From Calothrix sp. PCC 7103 (lineage in GTDB: Bacteria > Cyanobacteriota > Cyanobacteriia > Cyanobacteriales > Nostocaceae), in contig NZ_KB217483.1 of assembly GCF_000331305.1 (NCBI RefSeq), positions 229,534 through 293,533 on the forward strand: a DNA stretch of 64,000 nt, read 5' to 3'. A program made the translations under genes and the position numbers. Positions 8,913 to 17,643 of the stretch are shown piece by piece; the stretch's first letter is position 1, and the number at the start of each line of letters is the position of its first letter. The notes under the pieces are model-generated. The model searched no databases. It saw nothing but the letters and a program-made list of their open reading frames with translations, and was not told the DNA's origin.

Positions 8913-9065
8913 CCAAGCAAGCAGGGCGCCCTGCTGGAGATGTTGAAAAAGTTTTTGCCGAAACAGCCAAACGCCTTCACCTGCCATTTGCCAATTGACG
9001 AATGTCACAAGACAAATTCAAAAGAACGGCAACTATGCTCTTTCTTTCTGGTTATCTAAATCCAA

Positions 9066-9123
9066 GGGACTTCCAAATAAAAAAATATCCAAAATTCTCT
9101 TGTGGAATTGGCAAGGATGCCAT
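9066..9123. mobile_element. Half copy of a GGGACTTCC MITE
   Basis: GGGACTTCCAAATAAAAAAAT at the left end followed by TTGTGGAATTGGCAAGGATGC, matching the left half of the complete 112-bp element at 34923-35034. The right inverted repeat is missing. It lies inside the decayed GNAT/HlyD block. Confidence 0.65.
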
Positions 9124-9156
9124 TGGCGTCAAGTTAAGGCTGGTGCCCATATGTCA

Positions 9157-9243
9157 AGAGACAATAATCGCTACAGGGGTTGCTTGGAGCGTGGTGGGTC
9201 GAATTCCAGTCACGGTCAACGGGCAGGGTGTGTTGATTTTTCC
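9157..9243 (+). pseudogene. NHLM HlyD-like secretion protein, N-terminal fragment
   Basis: Encodes TIIATGVAWSVVGRIPVTVN and then GQGVLIFP, nearly the same as residues about 44-70 of the intact HlyD-like protein at 18277, at both DNA and protein level. It has neither start nor remainder. It is what is left of the HlyD gene of the duplicated block, and repeat module F follows immediately. Confidence 0.75.
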
Positions 9244-9245
9244 AT

Positions 9246-9365
9246 GAAGTCACTTACTAATGAAATTGTCATTACCTACTATGAATATCAGAAAGCAGAA
9301 GAGTTAGCTAACAAGCGCTCACTTTGTATTTCTAAATTTTCCAAAACACCCAATTAATTAAAGGA
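9246..9365 (+). promoter_or_regulatory. Repeated upstream module, copy F (downstream half)
   Basis: GAAGTCACTTACTAATGAAATTGTCATTACC, TACTATGAATATCAG and GTTAGCTAACAAGCGCTCAC blocks, close to 3455-3520 and to 17180-17212. GTTAGCTAAC is a perfect palindrome. It precedes the SH3-domain protein gene. The TGCAGTTTT inverted repeat of the other copies is absent because the HlyD fragment abuts here. Confidence 0.5.
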
Positions 9366-9372
9366 TAAAATC

Positions 9373-9714
9373 ATGTTCAATTTCAACAAACCACTAGCAG
9401 CTTTAGCATTTTTAACACTAATCACCACTGGTGTAGCTTTGCCATCTGCTGCAAATGCTCTAACTCCAGCACAACGGTTATGTCGCGTAGATCAGCTACC
9501 ACCAGGAGTTAAGCCTGCTTGCACAGTGATAGTAACCTCCCGTGCTGGAGCTACTGTCCGAAGTAGTCCTGGTTCTAATTATAAAAAAATTCGTATTCTT
9601 CCTTATAATTATGATGTCAACGTTACGGTAAGCAAGTCTTCTCGCGATTGGGTAAAGCTTTCTGACGCTCCTGGTTGGATTAATACTCGGCAATTGGAAA
9701 AGGTTGGCGACTAA
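9373..9714 (+). CDS. Exported bacterial SH3-domain protein
   Basis: 113 aa. AAAGGA ribosome-binding site, signal peptide (residues 1 to about 29, ending AANA), then a short Cys-bearing segment (LCRVDQLPPGVKPAC) and one SH3b domain (VTSRAGATVRSSPGSNYKKI ... DWVKLSDAPGWINTRQL). SH3b domains bind peptides or cell-wall components, so a periplasmic or wall-associated role is likely. It is another small exported product behind the repeated upstream module. A 26-bp perfect palindrome follows. Confidence 0.8.
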   Translation: MFNFNKPLAALAFLTLITTGVALPSAANALTPAQRLCRVDQLPPGVKPACTVIVTSRAGATVRSSPGSNYKKIRILPYNYDVNVTVSKSSRDWVKLSDAPGWINTRQLEKVGD

Positions 9715-9784
9715 ATATGTTGTTACTTTAGCGCTTCGTTCTGATTCGTTATGTTATAACAAATAATCAAGTATTGTATGTACA

Positions 9785-9810
9785 TAGAGACCAAATTAAT
9801 TTGGTCTCTA
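9785..9810. terminator. Palindromic hairpin, possible terminator
   Basis: Perfect 26-bp palindrome with arms TAGAGACCAAATT. It lies 70 bp after the SH3 gene. It has no long T tract, so it may be a repeat rather than a terminator. Confidence 0.45.
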
Positions 9811-9839
9811 CAACAGTTAAAAACCTCTCACCCAACTTC

Positions 9840-10509
9840 CTAAATATATATCTGCCTATCCTCACTAGCATTATTTAATAAATAACGGTATTGAAATTCA
9901 AAAGCGTGCTTTATCTCCGGTAAGACAATTTTTATTTCCCAATCCGTTGTGAGTTTTTTTCGGTTCCTCGCTTGTAGTTCTTCTATGGATACATCACTAT
10001 TTTCCCACCAATATATACTAAAAAATGGTCCAATCATATGAGTTGCACCATCTGCGGAAGAGACGATTTGAATTTAAATATTAGAAGCTATTAACTCTTG
10101 AGAGTCTTTGCGGTCGATTATTTTGATGCTGTTAATAACTTGCTTTGCGAGCTTGGCAGAAACTCCACTGTCAATCAGAAATTTTTCTCCTGCTATTTCT
10201 GAATCATGTGCTGATCGATTTGTGATTTTTCCATAATCATGCATCCAAACAAGCAGTGATACGAGTTCTTGATTACCATTTTGATATATGCTGCAAAGTT
10301 TTATCGCAATTTATTCGACAATCAACAAATGATGTTTGGTATACCATTTGTGGTGTATAAATGTAGGGTTTTGAGCAAGCTTGAGAATTTGAAGAGCTAA
10401 CTTTCTCTATAAATTGACTTTCACTCACAACAACCTCGATTCTTGCACTCAAGCACATTGATTTACAATTATTGTATAGCATTACAGAATGAGGCATCAT
10501 CTCGCTCAC
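9840..10509 (-). pseudogene. HD-domain phosphohydrolase, broken
   Basis: Read on the minus strand, an N-terminal piece (10509 to 10273) ends in a stop. A second frame continues with YQNGNQELVSLLVWMHDYGK and SAHDSEIAGEKFLIDSG, then meets an in-frame TAA at about 10072, and goes on with IQIVSSADGATHMIGPFFS to 9840. The WMHDYGK and later SADGATH segments are the metal-binding motifs of HD hydrolases. One frameshift and one nonsense codon show that the gene is dead. The substrate of the ancestor is unknown. Confidence 0.65.
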
Positions 10510-10602
10510 CAGGCGCCTCGATGAATGATAATCTGAACGTATTACGAAAAATATTCACATCAGTAATATCGTGGATTTCATTATATCCAAGGAAGATTAT
10601 TT

Positions 10603-13600
10603 ATGAGTCAAGCTGAAACACTCAGTATTAAAAGTATTTTTTGTTTATGTTTAATATCCACTGCATTCGGCTTGGCTTCACCAGTTAAAGGACAAATTAT
10701 ACCCGATAACACTCTCAGTACAGAAACTTCTCGACTCAATCAAAATCAGATAATTAACGGCGCCCTAGGTGACAAAATTGAGGGTGGTGCAACACGTGGT
10801 AGCAATCTTTTTCATAGTTTTAGCGAGTTTAATATCCAAGATGGACAACGAGTATATTTTGTCAATCCTGCTGGAGTAGAAAATATATTGACGCGCGTAA
10901 CAGGTAAAAATGCATCAAATATTTTCGGAACTTTGGGAGTCCTTGGTACATCAAATTTGTTTTTGATTAATCCCAATGGAATTTTATTTGGGTCTAATGC
11001 TCAGTTAGATGTGCAAGGTTCCTTTTCGGCAAGCACTGCAAATAATTTCAAATTTACTGACGGCAACGAATTCAGTGCCACTACTCCCGAAGAACCACCC
11101 CAGTTGAGTATCAACGTCCCCCTCGGATTGCAAACTGGTTCGATCCCAGCTGGTAGTGTGCTTACCAACCGTGCGAACCTCACTGCTGGACAAGACTTGA
11201 GCCTGGGCGCCGATCAACTCGACCTGCAAGGACAATTGGTAGCTGGTGGAGATTTGAGGTTAGCAGCCAATACGGTGATAGCGCGAGACAGCATAAACAT
11301 CCCGTTTGTGGCATCGGCAGGCAGTAATTTACTAGTACAGGGGAATCAGGGAATTGATATTGCTGTCCTGAGTCACCCCAATAGCGGGTTGTTTGCAGGC
11401 GGGAATTTAGTGCTGCGCTCTAATGGTACAGTAGGAGGTAATACTCATTTTCGGAGCGGTGGCAGTTTTAGAACTGAACGGTTAAATGGTAGTTTGGGCA
11501 ATTTATCCAGTTCTCGTGGCTCAATTATTCTTACCAATGGTGATGTTGCCTTGGGGGATTATATAGGGGCTTCGCTGCACATTTTGGCAGGTGGAAGTGT
11601 TAGTCTGGGCAATGTCACTATTACAGAAACTGGGGATACTGGTGCTACGATTAACCTCAGCAATACGACTTTGTTTAATAGCAGCAAGACCTATGCTGAT
11701 CTGGCAAACTTTAACTTGACGGAATATAAAGCTACGCCGAATAGCGATGGTAGTGTTAGAAGTGTTGATCCAGTTGCGGCGCCTATCGCGATTAATGGTA
11801 GTACTCAAGCCACATTGGATGTGAGAACTGGGGTGGATTGGACAACATTGGGCGGTTTACAGACAAGTTCTGTGGCTTCCGGTAGCGTGGCGCCTGCACC
11901 AACTGCAACTGGAACGGCTTCTAGCGCCGACATCATACTCAATGGTAATATTCAGGTTGCCCAACCAGGGGGGCTGGTGTTGTTGACCAATCAGTTTCGC
12001 CCCAACGCCTTGCCAGGAACAATATCTATCCGAGGAAATGTAGATACCAGCACAAGTGTTTCTGAGGTAAATGGTGGAGATATTCGGGTGTATGGACGCG
12101 GGGATATTATGGGCAATCCTGTTAATCCCATCTCTCTGAACTCGAACTTTTTGTCCTTAGACGGTGAGGGCAAAGGCGGAGATATTTCTCTGTTCAGCAA
12201 CGTTGGCAATATTTCCTTGAGGGTTTTTATGCCTTTTCCTGGTAGCGGAGGAGATATTTCTCTTTCCACAAACGTTGGCAATATCTCTGTAACGAACTCA
12301 AACTGGAGCGCGGGGTTTAGGGGTAACGTAGGAAGCTTTTCCGTTGCTACCAATATCGGCAATATTTCCCTTAAAAACTCGGGTTTGTCTGTAGGTAATA
12401 CAGGGGATGGGGGGAGCATTTCCTTCGCTGCTAATATTGGCGATATCTCCTTAGAAAACGCGAGCTTGTACTCTTACTCTTATTGGAGTTCAGCTTCGGG
12501 TGGTGGTAATGCGGGAAATGGGGGGAACATTTCGTTCTTCAGCAACTCCGGCAATATTTCCTTAACGAACGGGTATTTGGACTTGTACTCGGAAGCACGA
12601 TTAAACTCTGGCAATTCAGGGAATGGCGGGGCAGTTTCCTTTGCCACCAACTCCGGCAACATTTCCCTAAACAATATGCAATTGCGAACACACGCGCAAT
12701 CTGGCTCTAACAATTCAAGGGATGGAGGGGCGATTTCCTTCTTTACCCGCTCCGGTGACATCTCTCTAAAAAGCTCTCTCGCTAACTCGTACTCGTTCTC
12801 AGCTATAGGCACTGCGGGCAACGGAGGGAGCATTTCCGCCATCACCCAATCCGGCAATGTTTCTCTAGAAAATTCGTTCTTGTCCTCGACTTCGACCTCG
12901 AACACAGGTACTGCGGGAAATGGGGGATCAATTTCCGTCTCCACCCGTTCCGGCAACATCTTTCTAAAAAAAGGCGCCTCTGCTGACTTTTCCCCGTCCC
13001 TGTCCTCGTACTCGTTCTCGAATACGGGTAATGCGGGGAACGGGGGAACGATCAATTTGAGTGCAGCAGGTGGAACAATTTTCGGCAGTTCTAACTTGCT
13101 GAATTCGTTTTCCGTTTCTTCGACAGCAAGCTCAGGTAATGGTGGCAATGTAACGCTGGCAGCAAGCAGAGAAATATCTGGTTTGGCAGTTACCACCACC
13201 GCTTCCAATGGTCTTGCTGGGAGTGTGGAAGTCATTGGGCTTGATGATCTCCGGGTTGTCAATACAAATTTGCAGACCGCTCAACAGGTTAAAATAAGCC
13301 TGCCTCTCTCTAGCAACCCTATTACAATCAATTTAAGTGACTTAGGTAGGGCTGCAAATGTGGCAGCAATCAGTGAGGGCAGTCTAACGTTTAGTAATAG
13401 CACGATTGCCAGCGATACTAATGGAGGCAATCCAGCTGGGGATATTACGTTCAAAGCAAATCAAGGCATAACCATTGCCGACAGCAGCAACATCTCCGCC
13501 AGAAGCAGTAGCGGTGGGAAAGCTGGAAATATCACCTTTGAGGCGCCAACGCTCGTTGTTGCTGGAGACGCGCGCGTTTTAGCAGAAACTACCAGTACTG

Positions 13601-15120
13601 GTGATAGTGGCAGCATTTTTGTGAATGCCCCTACATCCGTAAACCTTATAAGGCAAGATAATTTGTCTCCCGTGCTTTCGGTCGAAACCAGTGGAGCAGG
13701 AAAGGCGGGCAATATTACTATCAACACGAACAGCCTCAACCTTTCTGAGCAGGCAAGCATCACCGCGACCGCAACCGCAAACGCAACCAATCCCCGAGGT
13801 GGCGGTAGCATTACGATCAACGCTTCTAACCTAAATTTGGCAGGTATCGTTGGTATTTTTGCCGAAACCAAAGGAGAGGCGCCGGCTGGCACTTTACAAC
13901 TTAATCCTTACAATAATCAACCCGATTTAGATATTGCGTTAACTCCCAACTCAAAGATTTCGGCATCCACCTCTGGCAGCGGTAAGGGGGGTGACTTGAT
14001 TGTGACGGCGCCTCAATCAATCACCATTGCTGGTTCTGGAAAATTAGCTGTGGAAACTAGCAACATCGGCAATGCTGGTAATATGAATTTTACTACCCAA
14101 CAACTGACCTTGAAAGACGGAGTAGAAATTTCTGCCTCCACATCAGGCATTGGAAAAGCTGGAGAAATTAGCATTAATGCAGAGAAGTTTACCCTAAGTG
14201 GAGGGGCAAAAGTCTCAACGAATACCTCTAGCAGTGGTTCAGCAGGCAACCTTACTGTCCAGGTAAACGATCAACTTTTCCTAACTGGACGAGGTACAGG
14301 ACTATTTGCCACTACAACTGACAATTCTACTGGTATCGGTGGTAACATCATTATTGATCCTAGACTGGTGCAAATTGAAGACGGCGCCACTATTGCAGTT
14401 GATAGTCGGGGTAGTGGCATCGGTGGCAATATTTCACTGCAAGCAAGTCGGTTAGTATTAAATCAACAAGGTTCCATCACCGCTAAAACTGCTAGTACTA
14501 CTGGCGGAAACATTTCGTTGAATGTCAAAGACCTAACTTTGTTGCGGCGCAATAGCCTAATTTCAGCCAGTGCTGGAACGGATAAGGCAGGGGGTAATGG
14601 CGGTAACATTAACTTTGATGGCAAGTTCATTATTGCTCTCGAAAACGAAAACAGCGACATTAGTGCTGATGCTTTCAGTGGAACTGGTGGAAACATCCAA
14701 ATTAACTCGCAAGGTATCTTCGGTATCGAGTCACGTCCAAAACTAACTGCTAAAAGTGATATTACTGCCAGTTCGGAATTAGGCATTTCCGGTACAGTAA
14801 ATCTTAATCAACCCGATAACAGTTCTATTCAAAACAGCTTTACCGAGTTATCGCCAAACGTGATTGATACTAATGCACTTATTGCTAATAGCTGCATTGC
14901 ACGCGGCGCCAAGCGAGAAGAAAACACTTTTACAATTACAGGTTCTGGTGCCTTACGCAATAGCCCAGGAGACGCATTAATTTCAGCTTATACAACTGGT
15001 GATGTACGTAATGTTGAACCAACATCGCGTCCTTGGAAAAAAGGCGACCCAATAGTGGAGCCACAAGGATTATATCGATTACCATCAGGGCAATTGCTGT
15101 TAAGTAGAGCTTGTAATTAG
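10603..15120 (+). CDS. Filamentous haemagglutinin-type exoprotein (TpsA-like)
   Basis: 1505 aa. Signal peptide (about 1-30), then the two-partner-secretion/haemagglutination domain (about 31-180: VNPAGVENILTRVTG, LINPNGILFGSNA). A very long beta-helix region (about 200-1380) follows, and a conserved cyanobacterial C-terminus with NSCIARG and RPWKKGDPIVEPQGL. Between about residues 520 and 830, units of 35-45 residues repeat the pattern NAGNGGSISF ... SGNISL. Such proteins are exported by an outer-membrane TpsB pore and act as adhesins or large surface proteins. No TpsB gene is in this window. Several long minus-strand frames inside it are shadows of the repeat coding. Confidence 0.9.
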   Translation: MSQAETLSIKSIFCLCLISTAFGLASPVKGQIIPDNTLSTETSRLNQNQIINGALGDKIEGGATRGSNLFHSFSEFNIQDGQRVYFVNPAGVENILTRVTGKNASNIFGTLGVLGTSNLFLINPNGILFGSNAQLDVQGSFSASTANNFKFTDGNEFSATTPEEPPQLSINVPLGLQTGSIPAGSVLTNRANLTAGQDLSLGADQLDLQGQLVAGGDLRLAANTVIARDSINIPFVASAGSNLLVQGNQGIDIAVLSHPNSGLFAGGNLVLRSNGTVGGNTHFRSGGSFRTERLNGSLGNLSSSRGSIILTNGDVALGDYIGASLHILAGGSVSLGNVTITETGDTGATINLSNTTLFNSSKTYADLANFNLTEYKATPNSDGSVRSVDPVAAPIAINGSTQATLDVRTGVDWTTLGGLQTSSVASGSVAPAPTATGTASSADIILNGNIQVAQPGGLVLLTNQFRPNALPGTISIRGNVDTSTSVSEVNGGDIRVYGRGDIMGNPVNPISLNSNFLSLDGEGKGGDISLFSNVGNISLRVFMPFPGSGGDISLSTNVGNISVTNSNWSAGFRGNVGSFSVATNIGNISLKNSGLSVGNTGDGGSISFAANIGDISLENASLYSYSYWSSASGGGNAGNGGNISFFSNSGNISLTNGYLDLYSEARLNSGNSGNGGAVSFATNSGNISLNNMQLRTHAQSGSNNSRDGGAISFFTRSGDISLKSSLANSYSFSAIGTAGNGGSISAITQSGNVSLENSFLSSTSTSNTGTAGNGGSISVSTRSGNIFLKKGASADFSPSLSSYSFSNTGNAGNGGTINLSAAGGTIFGSSNLLNSFSVSSTASSGNGGNVTLAASREISGLAVTTTASNGLAGSVEVIGLDDLRVVNTNLQTAQQVKISLPLSSNPITINLSDLGRAANVAAISEGSLTFSNSTIASDTNGGNPAGDITFKANQGITIADSSNISARSSSGGKAGNITFEAPTLVVAGDARVLAETTSTGDSGSIFVNAPTSVNLIRQDNLSPVLSVETSGAGKAGNITINTNSLNLSEQASITATATANATNPRGGGSITINASNLNLAGIVGIFAETKGEAPAGTLQLNPYNNQPDLDIALTPNSKISASTSGSGKGGDLIVTAPQSITIAGSGKLAVETSNIGNAGNMNFTTQQLTLKDGVEISASTSGIGKAGEISINAEKFTLSGGAKVSTNTSSSGSAGNLTVQVNDQLFLTGRGTGLFATTTDNSTGIGGNIIIDPRLVQIEDGATIAVDSRGSGIGGNISLQASRLVLNQQGSITAKTASTTGGNISLNVKDLTLLRRNSLISASAGTDKAGGNGGNINFDGKFIIALENENSDISADAFSGTGGNIQINSQGIFGIESRPKLTAKSDITASSELGISGTVNLNQPDNSSIQNSFTELSPNVIDTNALIANSCIARGAKREENTFTITGSGALRNSPGDALISAYTTGDVRNVEPTSRPWKKGDPIVEPQGLYRLPSGQLLLSRACN

Positions 15121-15148
15121 AAACTCGACCGGCATCACCACTTTACTG

Positions 15149-15325
15149 GAATGCAGTTTTCTGCAATCAAGCAATCATTTTCGTGCATTCTTCAGGTGTT
15201 AAAACCGCACGCAAATATACATAAAAAGTGAATGTACAAGATTTGAATTAAAAATAATATTAATATTAAGAAAAAACGAAATAGCTAATAAAAAAGCTAA
15301 CTCTGCATTTTCCCAAAACTCTATT
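15149..15325 (+). promoter_or_regulatory. Repeated upstream module, copy C
   Basis: TGCAGTTTTCTGCA at 15152-15165, CGTGCATTCT at about 15182, TGAATGTACA, AATATTAATATTAAG and TAGCTAATAAAAAAGCTAACT blocks in the same order as copy B. It precedes the WWGH paralogue 2 gene. Confidence 0.6.
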
Positions 15326-15342
15326 TTTAAAAGAGAAAAATT

Positions 15343-15612
15343 ATGTCTACTAATTCTAATCAATCGATAAAAAGCAAATTTGCTCTAATTTTCGTTTCAA
15401 CAATTTTTGCTGTAACCACTACCGTACCTGCTGGCGCAGCGAACCGTACAAGTGATTGGACTTGCTTACACAAATATACTGACCAACAACTGGGGCGTGT
15501 CATTATTTGGTGGGGACATAAACGCGAGGATGCTGCTTGGGCGTGTAATAGCTGGCTGCCTCAATGTGCTAATAGTTATTGTCGAACCATTAATACAATC
15601 ACTGGGCGGTAG
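15343..15612 (+). CDS. Small secreted WWGH protein, paralogue 2
   Basis: 89 aa. Signal peptide nearly identical to that of the 4365 product (MSTNSNQSIKSKFALIF ...), cleavage probably near AGAA. The mature part holds RVIIWWGHKREDAAWACNSW and four Cys. The WWGH block and the DAAWACN block are kept in both paralogues while the rest has drifted. That pattern suggests the conserved block matters for an unknown extracellular role. The gene is 230 bp past the large exoprotein. Confidence 0.75.
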   Translation: MSTNSNQSIKSKFALIFVSTIFAVTTTVPAGAANRTSDWTCLHKYTDQQLGRVIIWWGHKREDAAWACNSWLPQCANSYCRTINTITGR

Positions 15613-15651
15613 ATTTAGCTTTTAAATTTTTTATTTTAACTGAGAATAACC

Positions 15652-15855
15652 ATGTATTTACAAATAGCTGTTCCACCTCAAGTCTCTGGTAGTAAAGAAA
15701 ATAATATTCCTGTGAATCCAATTGCCGGATATTTAATTGTATTAGCACCTTTGATATTTTTATTAACAATTATTGCTTATCGTAAATGTAAAATTGCTAT
15801 TTTTCGACTAAGTGTTGAAAAGCTAGAACGGATATGGCTGTTAACTGCAAAATAA
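15652..15855 (+). CDS. Small single-pass membrane protein
   Basis: 67 aa with one central membrane helix (IAGYLIVLAPLIFLLTIIAY, about residues 24-43) and a basic C-terminal tail. A weak GAGAA ribosome-binding site precedes it. It lies 39 bp after the WWGH paralogue, so the two may be cotranscribed. No family is recognised. Confidence 0.5.
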   Translation: MYLQIAVPPQVSGSKENNIPVNPIAGYLIVLAPLIFLLTIIAYRKCKIAIFRLSVEKLERIWLLTAK

Positions 15856-15857
15856 GT

Positions 15858-15990
15858 AATGCAGTTTTATGCACGTTTATGAGCATAAAAGTCACTGATA
15901 CAAACGATATTAATTAGCTATTGTACTAAATAGGTAGAAAGTCCAATAACTAAATTTACCTCAAACAAACCATTAATTAGGAGACATTCC
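15858..15990 (+). promoter_or_regulatory. Repeated upstream module, copy E, plus NHLP leader RBS
   Basis: TGCAGTTTTATGCA at 15860-15873 and AAAAGTCACTGA match copy A. The last 30 bp (CAAACAAACCATTAATTAGG and on to the ATG) are almost identical to the stretch in front of the NHLP precursor at 4798. Confidence 0.55.
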
Positions 15991-16053
15991 ATGACAACGA
16001 TTGCAAATATTGAAAAAGCCGCCTACTTTTTTGTAAAACCCAGCCATCCTTAA
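15991..16053 (+). pseudogene. NHLP leader remnant
   Basis: ATGACAACGATTGCAAATAT is shared with the start of the 4798 precursor, as is the RBS region. After nine residues (MTTIANIEK) the frame drifts and stops at TAA after 20 codons. The stop directly precedes the GNAT start codon, so the leader was deleted but its translation start still sits in front of GNAT. Confidence 0.65.
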
Positions 16054-17034
16054 ATGTATACATTCAATTGCCTTGATAATGCGTTTACTGCGAGCGCATA
16101 TCAGCGTTTCACGTTTCCGCTCTACCGATGGCGCCTGCAAGAATTAAAACTGGCGCCCTCGACTGTGGCAATCGCTGCTTCTGATGCTGCCAATCAACCG
16201 ATTGGTTTAGCTCTAGCAGAGATTCGCCCATCGGGGCAATCGGCAGAAGTGCTTTCCATTTTTGTGCAACCAACTCACCGTCAACAAGGAGTAGGCGCCG
16301 CACTTTTGAAGAGGTTGACAGCAGAATTAAGTTTGCGTGGCGCCAAGAGTGTCCATTTAGTTTATACCACGGGACAATCGACAACGCCAGCCCTGGAACG
16401 TCTGTTGCAAAAGGGCAACTGGACATTGCCCCAACCTCGGATGTTGGTCTGTCGGTCTAGTATTGAAATTATCGCCAACGCCCCCTGGATGCGGCGGCAA
16501 ACCCTACCTTCGGTTTATGAAATTTTCCCTTGGCAGGATATTACAACCGCCGAGTGTCTCGCAATTCAACAAACGCAGGCATCGTCTCCCTGGATTCCCA
16601 GAGATTTGTATCCATTTCAACCAGAAAAAAACTTAGAGCCGTTGAATAGCTTGGGTTTACGTTATCAGGGACAAGTTGTGGGCTGGATGATTACCCATCG
16701 TCTGGCGCCAGACACCATTCGATATTCCTACGGTTTTATCCGGCAGGATTTGCAAAAAATGGGGCGGTTGATTTCTCTGATTGCCAATGCGATTCAGCTT
16801 CAAATCGATGCTGAAAATATACCAAACGGGATTTGGGTAGTTTCTTGCTCGCGTGCTCCCATGCTTCAGTTTGTCAGAAAACATATGGCGCCATATTTAA
16901 TCTCGATTGAGGAGACCAGGGGTTGCTTCAAATCTCTGATCAACGGTGCGAGCCAACCAACTACATCAGTTCAAATTGCTGATCGTGAAACGTTAATTAT
17001 AGAAAAACCCACTGCCTGCGTCACCTCCTCATGA
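16054..17034 (+). CDS. Tandem GNAT-family acyltransferase, putative RiPP maturase
   Basis: 326 aa. The N-terminal GNAT fold is clear: LSIFVQPTHRQQGVGAALLKRL holds the R-Q-Q-G-V-G acyl-CoA pyrophosphate loop. The C-terminal half (from about 140) looks like a second, degenerate GNAT unit with a WIPRDLYPFQPEKNLEPLNS segment. GNAT enzymes encoded beside NHLP/Nif11 precursors and NHLM exporters are known as maturases that fatty-acylate Lys or Orn side chains (selidamides). Here it stands 702 bp before a Nif11 precursor and 1.2 kb before the exporter. The acyl donor and site are unknown. A general detoxifying acetyltransferase is the alternative. Confidence 0.75.
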   Translation: MYTFNCLDNAFTASAYQRFTFPLYRWRLQELKLAPSTVAIAASDAANQPIGLALAEIRPSGQSAEVLSIFVQPTHRQQGVGAALLKRLTAELSLRGAKSVHLVYTTGQSTTPALERLLQKGNWTLPQPRMLVCRSSIEIIANAPWMRRQTLPSVYEIFPWQDITTAECLAIQQTQASSPWIPRDLYPFQPEKNLEPLNSLGLRYQGQVVGWMITHRLAPDTIRYSYGFIRQDLQKMGRLISLIANAIQLQIDAENIPNGIWVVSCSRAPMLQFVRKHMAPYLISIEETRGCFKSLINGASQPTTSVQIADRETLIIEKPTACVTSS

Positions 17035-17040
17035 ATTAAT

Positions 17041-17212
17041 TATGCAGTTTTCTACAATTAGGCAATCACATTCATGCATTATCCAGGTATTAATACTGCA
17101 CACAAACAAGCAGAAAAGGTAGATGTATACCATTTTGATAAATAATAGTATTGGTATTAAGAAAGAGCAAAGGAGTTAACAAACAAGCGCTCACCTTGCA
17201 TTTTCCAAAAAG
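17041..17212 (+). promoter_or_regulatory. Repeated upstream module, copy D
   Basis: TGCAGTTTTCTACA (17043-17056), CATGCATTAT, GTAGATGTATACC, TAGTATTGGTATTAAGAAAG and GTTAACAAACAAGCGCTCAC in the order of copies B and C. It is the first element upstream of the gene at 17346 and the Nif11 precursor. Confidence 0.6.
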
Positions 17213-17345
17213 TCAATAGTATTGATTTGCCAATATCAGATTTGTGTCAATGCTTAATTCCTAAAAAGTTGTCTCTGAAGACAAATTTGTCAAAATTACA
17301 ATGCTACTACAAACTTACAAACTTAGACTCAAAAAAGGAAATCAG

Positions 17346-17637
17346 ATGTTTAATCAACGTTTTTTGGCTGTTTTTTTTCGCTGTAACAACTGTAACGACA
17401 ACTATTGCTGTTAATATTTCTCCATCATATGGTGGTGTGTTTAGTCTATTTCGTAAAATTCAACCCTGTGCTAAAAACTGTGCAAAAAAAGTAGGAGGTA
17501 ATGTTAAAAAAGTTCCTCAAAGAAATACATACGGAGAAGATGCGATTAATGCTGGAAAAACTGGTTACCAGATTTACGATGGCGTTAAAAAAAATGAGTC
17601 TTCCAATAATTCGCAGGAAGAACAAAGAAGAAGATAA
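17346..17637 (+). pseudogene. Small secreted basic protein, frame-shifted at an eight-T run
   Basis: An ATG at 17346 with a good AAGGAAA ribosome-binding site starts MFNQRFLAVFF. The run of eight T at 17371-17378 then throws the frame out and a stop follows. With seven T the frame would continue AVTTVTTTIAVNISPSYGG, giving a proper signal peptide and a mature part of about 65 residues with two Cys (PCAKNCAKK) and many Lys. The long open frame from 17227 has only a TTG start, no RBS and a non-signal N-terminus. So either the gene is newly inactivated, the run is miscounted, or expression varies by slippage. Confidence 0.55.
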
Positions 17638-17643
17638 GGCTAT

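Noticed and set aside
8297-8946. Separate genes from the small frames in 8.3-8.9 kb
   Set aside because: They are fragments or shadows of one GNAT pseudogene that aligns throughout with 16054-16740.
11991-14786. Several long minus-strand open frames (up to 260 codons) inside the exoprotein gene
   Set aside because: They follow the Gly/Ser-rich repeat coding in antisense, have Pro/Glu-rich artificial composition, no RBS and no family features.
10603-15120. Tandem protein repeats considered as a CRISPR-like or DNA repeat array
   Set aside because: The repetition is at protein level in one open frame; DNA units vary in length and sequence. No CRISPR array or cas gene was found anywhere in the window.
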